A stretch of DNA of 64,000 bases from Acrocarpospora pleiomorpha (GTDB lineage Bacteria > Actinomycetota > Actinomycetes > Streptosporangiales > Streptosporangiaceae). The notes beneath the pieces are model-generated. The model worked only from the letters and a program-made list of their open reading frames with translations. It was not told the origin of the DNA and did not search any database. The DNA lies in NCBI RefSeq assembly GCF_009687885.1, contig NZ_BLAF01000047.1, forward strand, positions 34,217 through 98,216, written 5' to 3'. Position 1 is the first letter of the stretch. The number at the start of each line of letters is the position of its first letter. A program made the position numbers and the translations under genes. Shown here in pieces: positions 17,041 to 24,135 of the stretch.

Positions 17041-18275
17041 GGGATCTCCACGGTGAGCGCGGTGGGTCCGCCGGGCGGGCTGAAGAGTTCCAGTGTCCCT
17101 TCCAGTACGGCGATGCGGTCGGCGAGTCCGGTCAGCCCGGTGCCGGCGGCCAGGTCGGCGCCGCCCGTCCCGTCGTCGCGGACCCGCAGGGTGAGAACTC
17201 CCGCCTCGTGCCGTGCGCGCAGGGAGCCACGGGAGGCGTTGCTGTGTTTGACGACGTTCGCCAGCGCCTCGCTCACCACGAAGTACGCGGCGGTCTCCAC
17301 CGGCTGGGGGAGCCTTCCTGGCAGGCAGATGTCCACGTCGACGGGGATCGGGGAGCGTGCGGCCAGATCCTCCACGGCGGCGGCCAGGCCCCGGTCGGTG
17401 AGCACCTGGGGGTGGATGCCGTGGATCAGTCCCCGGATCTCGGTCATGGCGAGGCCGGCCAGCTCCTGCGCCTTGGCGACCTGGGCGGCGGCCGGGCTGC
17501 CGGTGGGCAGGTCGAGCTGGGCGAGGCCCAGTGACATGGTGAGGGCGGTGATCCGCTGCTGCGCCCCGTCGTGCAGGTCACGTTCGATGCGGCGGCGCTC
17601 GGCTTCGAAGGCCGCGACGAGCCGGGCGCGGGAGCTGGTCAGCTCCTGGACGCGGCGCTGCAGCCCGCTCGGCTGGGGAGCGATAAGGGCCCGCGTGATC
17701 GTTGTCCTGGCGCCGGCGTACGCGCAGGTCATGAGCCCGCCCGCGCCCAGCAGGACGACGCCGACCGGGAAGAGCAGCAGCGCGAGCAGCCACGTCTCGT
17801 CCGTGAACCACACCCACACCACGGAGGTCAGGCACAGCACCGGCAGCCCCGCCAGGATGAGCCCCGCCACGAGGTCCACGCCCCACAGAGCCGAGCCGAA
17901 CAGCACCGCGTAGGCAAGCTCGCGCCAGGTCGCCGGGTCGGTGAACCGCGCGGCGAGCCGGGCGGTGAGCGAGTCCGCGTCCGCGCGGCGGTAGTCGGCC
18001 TGGGCCGGTTCGAAGTCCACCAGGCGCAACCTGCGCCGCTCGAACCTGGCCACCGGCCGGCTCACATACACGAAGAACAGCACAAGCATGACGATCAAGT
18101 ACGGCGCCGTGGTCGTCACGGCGACCACCACCAGCGTCAGCACCCCCAGGAGGAGGGCGCCGATGAGCGCCCCGGACATCGCGTAGCCGAACGAGCGCCA
18201 GGGCCACGACGAGCGGAGCAGCCGCAGCGGGGGCTGGCTCATCGCCTCCCAGGCGTTACCAGGGCTGACGTCCAT
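17019..18275 (-). CDS. Membrane sensor histidine kinase (HisKA_3 type)
   Basis: A 418-residue kinase. The N-terminal half has four or more hydrophobic helices (about residues 30-70 and 125-190) in a sensor-type membrane domain with almost no extracellular loop, so it probably senses within the membrane or via the neighbouring transporter. The dimerisation/phospho-acceptor motif is AERRRIERDLHDGAQQRITALTMSLGLAQ (His about 240), followed by HATPase motifs FVVSEALANVVKHSNAS and RVRDDGTGGADLAAGTGLTGLADRI. Partner of the overlapping response regulator; divergent from an ABC ATPase/FtsX pair, an arrangement seen for antimicrobial-peptide or lipid stress modules. Confidence 0.92.
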   Translation of the reverse strand: MDVSPGNAWEAMSQPPLRLLRSSWPWRSFGYAMSGALIGALLLGVLTLVVVAVTTTAPYLIVMLVLFFVYVSRPVARFERRRLRLVDFEPAQADYRRADADSLTARLAARFTDPATWRELAYAVLFGSALWGVDLVAGLILAGLPVLCLTSVVWVWFTDETWLLALLLFPVGVVLLGAGGLMTCAYAGARTTITRALIAPQPSGLQRRVQELTSSRARLVAAFEAERRRIERDLHDGAQQRITALTMSLGLAQLDLPTGSPAAAQVAKAQELAGLAMTEIRGLIHGIHPQVLTDRGLAAAVEDLAARSPIPVDVDICLPGRLPQPVETAAYFVVSEALANVVKHSNASRGSLRARHEAGVLTLRVRDDGTGGADLAAGTGLTGLADRIAVLEGTLELFSPPGGPTALTVEIPCASTGP

Positions 18276-18310
18276 GCGACCGAACCTAACTCGCGCCGCG
18301 CCGCCGCGGC

Positions 18311-18328
18311 GGTAGAGAAATCTCTACC
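18311..18328 (+). promoter_or_regulatory. 18-bp palindrome between kinase and ABC transporter genes
   Basis: GGTAGAGA-AA-TCTCTACC, 8-bp perfect arms, centred in the 110-bp divergent region between the kinase (18275) and the ABC ATPase (18386). It is the best candidate for the binding site of the response regulator dimer and could serve both directions. Confidence 0.6.
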
Positions 18329-18385
18329 TTCCCCCTCACTCCAGCACCAATGACCGGGTTCCCCGCCGGCGCCCATCGTGAAGGC

Positions 18386-19132
18386 ATGACCGCTATCCCC
18401 GACACCGCGACCGCCCTGCGCCTGCGCGACCTGCGCAAGGAATACCGGGTGGGCCAGCAGACCGTGATCGCCCTCGACGGCGTCACCCTCGATCTTCCCC
18501 GCGGCAGCTTCACCGCGGTGATGGGCCCGTCCGGCTCCGGCAAGTCCACGCTGCTGCACTGCGCGGCCGGGCTCGACCGGCCGGATTCGGGCACCGTGGA
18601 GCTCGCCGGCGCGCCGCTGGGCGGACTGAGCGAGCGGGCGCTGACCAAGCTGCGCCGGGACCGTGCCGGCTTCGTCTTCCAGGCCTTTAACCTCATGCCC
18701 TCACTCACCGCCGCGCAGAACGTCTCGCTGCCGCTCCGGCTGGCCCACCGACGGCCGGCGCTCACCCAGGTGGAGGGGGCCCTGGCCGCCGTGGGGCTGG
18801 CCGAGCGGGCCGGGCATCGGCCCGCCGAGCTGTCCGGTGGGCAGCAGCAGCGCGTCGCCGTCGCCCGGGCGCTGGTCACCTCACCCGACGTGCTCTTCGC
18901 CGATGAGCCGACCGGCGCCCTCGACACCAAGAGCTCTCACCAGGTCATGGGGCTGCTGCGGCAGCTGGTCGACGAGCACGGCCAGACCGTCGTCATGGTC
19001 ACCCACGATCCGGTGGTGGCGGCGTGGGCGGACCGCGTGGTCTTCCTGTGCGACGGCCGCATCGCCGGTCAGCTGTACCACCCCACCCCCGAAACCGTAG
19101 CCAACCGCCTCGCCCACCTGGAAGACGCCTGA
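18386..19132 (+). CDS. ABC transporter ATPase (MacB/LolD-like)
   Basis: A 248-residue nucleotide-binding protein: Walker A GPSGSGKSTLLH, Q-loop VFQAFNLMPSLTAAQNV, signature LSGGQQQRVAVARAL, Walker B DVLFADEPTGALD, H-loop MVTHDP. The start is ATG 18386 (MTAIPDTATAL). It belongs to the family pairing with FtsX-type permeases, and its stop overlaps the permease start (TGATG). Since that permease reads as frameshifted, the ATPase may lack a functional partner in this sequence. Confidence 0.93.
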   Translation: MTAIPDTATALRLRDLRKEYRVGQQTVIALDGVTLDLPRGSFTAVMGPSGSGKSTLLHCAAGLDRPDSGTVELAGAPLGGLSERALTKLRRDRAGFVFQAFNLMPSLTAAQNVSLPLRLAHRRPALTQVEGALAAVGLAERAGHRPAELSGGQQQRVAVARALVTSPDVLFADEPTGALDTKSSHQVMGLLRQLVDEHGQTVVMVTHDPVVAAWADRVVFLCDGRIAGQLYHPTPETVANRLAHLEDA

Positions 19133-21100
19133 TGCGAACCCAGACCCGGATGATCGCCCCGACCTCGGCGAACCCGCTGCCGGGGCTACGCTCGCGCGCC
19201 GCCACCCTCGCCGGCACCGCGCTCGCCCTCGTGCTGGGCAGCGCCCTCACCTCCGGCACGCTGCTGGTGGTCGCCGCCGCCGCGCAGGCGTCGGAGGCCG
19301 ACGAGGACGCGCGGTACTGGGCGACCGTCGTGATGGTCCTACTGGGTACGGCGACGACCGTGGCGTGCTTCGTCTCGGTCTTCGTCGTCGCCTCGACCTT
19401 CGCGCTCAACGTGGCCCTTCGGCGGCGCGAGCTGGCGCTGCTGCGGTTGAGCGGCGCGACACCCGGCCAGGTGCGGCGCTCGGTGATGGCCGAGGCCCTC
19501 GTCACGGGGGCGCTCGCCGCCGGGCTCGGCGCGGCGCTCGGGCCGATCACCGCACCCGTGCTCACCGGGCTGATCGACCGGAGCGGGCTGGTGGCAGGCG
19601 GCTTCCCCGTCCCGTACGCCGTCTGGCCGCAGGCCGCATCCTTCGGTCTCGGGCTGGCGGTGGCGCTGATCGGCGCGTGGGCCGCGAGCCGGCGCGCCGG
19701 GAGGATCAGCCCGCTGGAGGCCCTGCGCGAGGCGTCGATCGACAGGAAGCCGATGACGAGAAGCCGCTGGATCGGCGGTCTCGGGTTCCTGGCCATCGGC
19801 CTGTGGCAGGTGGCCGACGCCCCGTCCACCAGCTCCGACAGCGCGCTCACCGACACCACGCTCGTCGCCGCGTGCCTCATCACCGCCGTCGCGCTCCTGG
19901 CACCCGTCATCGTCCCGCCGCTGCTGCGCATGGCCTTCCTCCCGCTTGCGCGTGGCCGGGGCGCGGAGGGGATGCTGGCCCGTGAGAACGCCGTGGCCGC
20001 GGTCCGGCGCACCGCGGCCACTGCCGCCCCGGCTCTCGTCACCGTCGGGCTGGCCGCGGCGCTGACGGGCGCGCTGGGCACGGTGAGCGCCGCCCAGCTG
20101 GGCGATGTCCGGCAGCTGGTGCGTGCGGACGCGGTCGTGACGGCGGACCGCGCGCCAGGCGACGGCTCCGTGCCCGAAGCCGCGGTGGACGCCGCGGCGG
20201 CGATCACCGGAGCGACGGTGAGCGCGCAATCCCGCGGAGAGGTTTACCTGTCCCAGCCTGACGGCGACGAACGGCGGGCCGCCATCGGAATAGACGCGCG
20301 CACCTGGCCCCGGGCGATCACGGTGAACATCACCCAGGGCGACCTTGGCCGGCTCTCCCGGGCCGGACACCATGGTCGTCGCCCAGCAGGAGGGCGAGGA
20401 CCCCGCCATGTCCATGGGCAAGGCCATCCCCGTACGATTCCCGGACGGCACGACGCGGCGGCTCGAAGTCGTGGCCGTCGTGCGCCAAGCCTCGGAAGCC
20501 CTGCCGATCCCGTCGGTGCTGCTGGACCGCGACCTCCTGCGCGCCCACGATCCGCGAGCCCGCACCGAGGTGGCGTACGTCAGCGGCGCCGGCGTCCCGG
20601 CGGTACGGGCCGCCGTCGCTGCGGCCGGAACCAGAGCCCGTACGGGGAATGCCGCGGACTATGCCGAGGCCCTGTACGGCACCGCCCGGGACAGCAACAA
20701 CCTGCTCCTGGCCCTCGTCGGCGGCATGTCGCTGGCCTACACCTTCATCGCCCTCGCGAACACCCTGGTCATGACCACGGCGGACCGCAGGAGGGAATTC
20801 GCCATGCTGCGGATGGCGGGGGCCACCCGGGGCCAGATCGTGCGACTCGCGGCGTACGAGGCCGCAGCGGCAGTCCTGGCCGGCGCTGTCCTGGGCGTCA
20901 CCGTGGCGCTGCTCACCTTACGAAGTCTGGTTTCGGGCCTGTCGGAGAACTTCGTCACGATCTCTCCGGTCATGCCATGGGCGCTGACCGCCGCGGCGAC
21001 GGGCACCTGCCTTGCGGCGGCCGCCACCACAGCGGCACTCACCGCGACGTACACGCTTGGCCGGCAGTCCAGGCGTCAGCCGAGGATGCCGCGGTCGTAG
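19132..21100 (+). pseudogene. FtsX-type ABC permease, frameshifted
   Basis: From ATG 19132 the frame encodes an FtsX-like permease: N-terminal TM, MacB-like helices (ALNVALRRRELALLRLSGATPGQVRRSVMAEALVTG) and a second block (ARENAVAAVRRTAATAAPALVTVGLAAAL) down to ITQGDL at about 20344. There the homologous sequence moves to the next frame (AGSPGPDTMVVAQQEGEDPAM...) and continues to the TAG at 21100 with the second FtsX domain (ALVGGMSLAYTFIALANTLVM, REFAMLRMAGATRGQIVRLA). GACCTTGGCCGGC would be in frame as GACCTGGCCGGC, so one extra T at 20345-20346 explains the break. Together about 655 residues, a normal length. It is either a real inactivating mutation or a sequencing error. Confidence 0.75.
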
Positions 21101-21697
21101 GCGGTGGCGACGGCGACGGCGCGGTCGTTGACGCCGAGTTTGGCGTAGATGTGGGTGAGGTGGCTTTTGACGGTGGCTTCGCTGATGAACAGGATGGCGG
21201 CGACCTCGCGGTTGGGGGTGCCCTTGGCGACCAGGATTTCGCGTTCGCGGCCGGTCAGGGTGGTGGGGGCGGGAGCGTACCCGGGAGACCAGGCGGGCGG
21301 CGATGGCGGGGGACAGGACGGTGCGGCCCGCGGTGGCGGCGCGGACGGCGGTGAACAGTTCGTCGCGGGGGGCGTCCTTGAGGAGGTAGCCGGTGGCGCC
21401 GGCTTCGATCGCGGGGATGGTGTCGGAGTCGGTGTCGTAGGTGGTGAGCACGAGCACCTTGCAGCGGGGGTTGCGGTGCGACAGTTCTTTGATGGCCTCG
21501 ACCCCGCCGCCGGGCATGCGCAGGTCCATCAGGACCACGTCGGGGTCGAGCCGCGCGGCCAGGGCGACCGCGGTGACGCCGTCGGCGGCCTCGGCGAGGA
21601 CCTCGAAGCCGGCGGCGGAGGCGAAGATGCCGTGCAGGCCGTGCCGCACGACCGGGTGGTCGTCGACGATCAGCAGGGTGATGGGGGGTTCAGTCAT
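21076..21697 (-). pseudogene. NarL/LuxR response regulator, frameshifted
   Basis: From ATG 21697 the receiver domain is intact (LLIVDDHPVVRHGLHGIF, Asp in VVLMDLRMPGGGVEAI, YLLKDAPRDELF) through SPAIAARLVSR at about 21280. Then one extra G in CGGGTACGCT shifts the frame. In the corrected frame the LuxR helix-turn-helix follows (YAPAPTTLTGREREILVAKG, ISEATVKSHLTHIYAKLGVNDRAVAV) to a TGA at 21076. The uncorrected frame reads a basic nonsense tail to 20918. The 3' end overlaps the converging permease by 25 bp. In a decayed patch the frameshift is probably genuine, but sequencing error is possible. Confidence 0.75.
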
Positions 21698-22045
21698 GGC
21701 GGACCAACGGTACGCGGGCCGAGACGGCGGTGCCGCCGCCGGGCTCGGACTCGATCTCGACGGAGCCCGCCACGCGCTCGGCCCTGGCGCGCATGCCGCC
21801 GAGCCCGAAACCTCCGCGCGCGGGCAGGGACGGCGGGTCGAAGCCGCGGCCGTCGTCGCGGACGTCCAGGCTCACCTCGTCGTCGAAGTAGGACAGGGTG
21901 ACGCCGATCCTGGTGGCGTGGGCATGCCGGCCGGCGTTGGCGAGCGCCTCCTGGGCGATGCGGAGCAGGGCGGCCTCGATCTCCTCGTGCAGGGGTTCCA
22001 CGATCCCGGTGACGGTGAACTCGGCCCGTACGCCCGTCGAATCCG
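21690..22045 (-). pseudogene. Histidine kinase C-terminal remnant
   Basis: The frame ending at 21690 encodes only the ATPase end of a NarX-type kinase: TGVRAEFTVTG, EIEAALLRIAQEALANAGRHAHA, LDVRDDGRGFDP, GGFGLGGMRARAERVAGSVEIESEPGGGT. The sensor part and phospho-acceptor His are missing; homology stops at about 22045, where the sequence turns into an ABC ATPase. It overlaps the response regulator start by 8 bp, so it was once the kinase of that pair. Confidence 0.75.
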
Positions 22046-22254
22046 ACCGGCGAGCGGGTCGAGCCCGGCCACCCGGACCCGCCCGGCGTCGGGCGCCCGC
22101 AGCCCTTCGACGCACTCGACCGTGGTGGTCTTGCCCGCGCCGTTCGGGCCGAGCACGCCGAAGATCTCCCCCTCCTCGACGCGAAGGAGACATCGTCGAC
22201 CACGGGCCGGCCCCCGTAGGACTTGCGCAGTCCGGTGACTTCGATGATGGGCAT
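22045..22254 (-). pseudogene. ABC transporter ATPase N-terminal remnant
   Basis: ATG 22254 opens a normal drug-type ABC ATPase (MPIIEVTGLRKSYGGRPVVDDVSF). A one-base deletion near 22184 shifts the frame; in the next frame the Walker A and following strand read LGPNGAGKTTTVECVEGLRAPDAGRVRVAGLDPLAG. Homology ends at about 22045, where the sequence becomes the kinase remnant. The Q-loop, signature and Walker B are all missing. This is a deletion joint between two former genes. Confidence 0.75.
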
Positions 22255-22302
22255 GCCCCGATCGTCGCGGGCGAGGCGGCCGCCGGGCATCGCCCGTCGC
22301 GC

Positions 22303-22338
22303 TACGCCCGGATCATCCGATCGGATGATCCGGGCGTA
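22303..22338 (-). terminator. Perfect 36-bp palindrome, likely terminator of the SGNH lipase gene
   Basis: The 36 bases 22303-22338 form an uninterrupted perfect palindrome, left half TACGCCCGGATCATCCGA, centred between 22320 and 22321. It begins 9 bp after the stop codon of the minus-strand lipase gene. RNA would form an 18-bp stem, less a tight loop. There is no T-tract, as is common in actinomycete terminators. A protein-binding dyad is the alternative. Confidence 0.6.
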
Positions 22339-22347
22339 CGACCCGGC

Positions 22348-23742
22348 CTAGTCGAAGCCGAAGCCCCAGGGGAGCGGTTCGCGGTGGAAGAGCCGGCTCG
22401 GGACGGCGTCGGCGATCGCCTTGTAGCCGGTCGGGTTCAGGTGCAGGTGGTCGCCGACGTCGTAGGCCGGGAGGAGCTGCCGGCGGTTGGCGGGATCGCG
22501 CGTGGCCCGGTCGAGGTCGATCACGGCGTCGAACCTGCGGCTGGTGCGGATCCAGTCGTTGACCGTCTGCCGGGCCGCCTCCCGGAATCCCTGCGCGTCG
22601 TCGTAGGCGGTGTTGGCGCCGAACGGCGTCAGCGTCGCGCCGTACACCCGGATCCCGTGGGCGTGGGCCCGGACGATCATCTGGTCGTAGGCCGTGATCA
22701 GGTCGGCGGCGACCTGCTGCTGGGCGGCCTGGGAGGCCTCGGCCGTGCCGATGTCGTTGACGCCCTCGAACAGGATCAGCCAGTCGACCCCGCTCTGCGC
22801 CAGCACGTCGCGGTCCAGCCGGCCCAGCGCGTTGGGCCCGAGCCCGTCGTTCAGGACCCGGTTGCCGCCGGCCGCCTGGTTGAGCACCGCCACGTTCGCC
22901 GTGTCGTGGCGGGACTGCAGGCGGTCGAGCAGCTGGTCCGGCCAGCGGTCGTTCATGTTCGTGGTCGAGCCGCGCCCGTCGGTGAGCGAGTCGCCCACGA
23001 TGGCGACCGCCGCGGTCGCGCTCTTCGACCACACCTCCACGCCGCTGAGGAAGTACCAGTGGTCGGTACGGGTCGCCCCCGCCAGATCCGCCGCCCCGAC
23101 GTGATCACCCGCCAGCAGGTACGACGTGGTCCTCGACCCGGGATGCGAGGTGATGTTGTTGGAGTTCTGCCCCTGGGCCAGGTACGTCGTCACGGTGAGG
23201 TTGGAGCGCGGGGCCACGGTGAAGTTGAGCGGGTCGGAGACCACCTGCGCGCCGACCGGAACGACCACCGAGGACCGGCCGCTGAACGTGACCGGGCGGA
23301 TGGTCGCCGGCAGGACCGCGCTGACCCCGGCCTGCCCTCCGGCCGGCAGTGCGATGGTCACCTTGGTGATGGGCAGCGCCGTACCTCCGAAGGCGTTGGA
23401 GAAGCGCAGCCGCATCTGCTGCCCGCCGACCGAGGTGTGCACGGTCTGCCGCAGCGTGGCGTCGGCGAGCACCAGGTTGTCCTGCGTGAACGGCGCCGGG
23501 GGCATGTTGCCAGGCTCGGTCAGCTGGGGCATCGACACCCAGGTGTTGACCCAGTGCCCCGCCATCTTGGGCGAGACCCGCGCCGGATCCTGCGCGCGGC
23601 CCTGCTCGCCCAGGGCGCTGAAGGCCGGCGCCGCCACGACGACGGCCACCGCGATGACCGCGGCGATCACGACCCGGACGAGCTGCGACATCCGTTCGGC
23701 CGGCTGGGCGAGCACGGCCGGGTACGGCCGGGCCCGCCTCAC
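22348..23742 (-). CDS. Secreted SGNH/GDSL hydrolase (lipase/esterase-like)
   Basis: A 464-residue exported protein. GTG 23742 is preferred because GGAG lies 7-8 bp upstream; a later ATG at 23691 has no ribosome-binding site. A signal peptide covers about residues 18-42 (hydrophobic VVIAAVIAVAVVVAAPAFSA). After an N-terminal beta-rich domain (HWVNTWVSMPQL, LRLRFSNAFGGTALPITKVTIAL) comes the SGNH domain: GDSLTDGRGSTT (Ser), AAGGNRVL (Gly), FEGVNDIG (Asn) and DHLHLNPTGYKAIA (Asp/His). This two-domain type occurs as extracellular esterases on plant or lipid esters. The upstream CGAAA-type palindromes suggest sugar-responsive repression. Confidence 0.9.
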   Translation of the reverse strand: MRRARPYPAVLAQPAERMSQLVRVVIAAVIAVAVVVAAPAFSALGEQGRAQDPARVSPKMAGHWVNTWVSMPQLTEPGNMPPAPFTQDNLVLADATLRQTVHTSVGGQQMRLRFSNAFGGTALPITKVTIALPAGGQAGVSAVLPATIRPVTFSGRSSVVVPVGAQVVSDPLNFTVAPRSNLTVTTYLAQGQNSNNITSHPGSRTTSYLLAGDHVGAADLAGATRTDHWYFLSGVEVWSKSATAAVAIVGDSLTDGRGSTTNMNDRWPDQLLDRLQSRHDTANVAVLNQAAGGNRVLNDGLGPNALGRLDRDVLAQSGVDWLILFEGVNDIGTAEASQAAQQQVAADLITAYDQMIVRAHAHGIRVYGATLTPFGANTAYDDAQGFREAARQTVNDWIRTSRRFDAVIDLDRATRDPANRRQLLPAYDVGDHLHLNPTGYKAIADAVPSRLFHREPLPWGFGFD

Positions 23743-23830
23743 CGGCCGACTCCACGGCGCCCGGGGGAGTGCAAAGGTGAAGCGCTCATCGCTGACCCTC
23801 CATCAACTCTGTTCCTGACGACGATCGGCC

Positions 23831-23864
23831 CCGAAAGTTTCTAACTTATTCGGAAATATTTCGG
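23831..23864 (-). promoter_or_regulatory. Paired CGAAA-type inverted repeats upstream of the lipase gene
   Basis: CCGAAAGTTTC (23831-23841) contains the dyad GAAAGTTTC, and CGGAAATATTTCGG (23851-23864) is a nearly perfect palindrome (CCGAAA/TTTCCG). Two such sites in an AT-richer stretch 90-120 bp before the gene resemble LacI- or ROK-type operators found before actinomycete secreted hydrolases (inference). Confidence 0.5.
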
Positions 23865-24025
23865 AGGCAACGTACGACGCCCGGATCACCCGGTCAATGG
23901 GCTCCCCACCACCAAGCGCCTCACCCACGGGCCCTCGTGGGGCGGCCACCACGCACAGCCTCGTCAGGCCCACCGTGACGCGGACGCGCCGTCCCGTGAA
24001 ACGTTCACCCGCTGCTCATCGGACG

Positions 24026-24040
24026 ATGCGATCTTCGCAT
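24026..24040 (+). promoter_or_regulatory. ATGCGA-N3-TCGCAT dyad upstream of catalase
   Basis: A perfect 6-bp-arm inverted repeat lies 96-110 bp before the catalase ATG, in a region otherwise lacking symmetry. It could bind a redox or Fur-like regulator, but no such gene is in the window. Confidence 0.35.
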
Positions 24041-24135
24041 GGGCTGGCCAATTCCGGCGTAGCAGCGCTCCCACCCCGGTTCAAAGCGACACTTATGGGC
24101 ATTCGTGACTCCCAGCCATAAACGGAAGAGGAGTC

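Larger units (their letters stand above)
23743..24135. other. 393-bp divergent intergenic region, lipase to catalase
   Basis: It holds the control sites of both flanking genes and no convincing ORF or RNA gene. Near the lipase side are two CGAAA-type dyads (23831-23864); about 95-110 bp before the catalase ATG is ATGCGA-TCT-TCGCAT (24026-24040); GAGGAG directly precedes the catalase ATG. The middle (23870-24020) shows nothing I recognise. Confidence 0.6.

Noticed and set aside
20340..20350. Programmed ribosomal frameshift in the FtsX permease.
   Set aside because: CTTGGCC is not a known slippery site, there is no stop codon or stimulatory structure nearby, and adjacent genes are also damaged.
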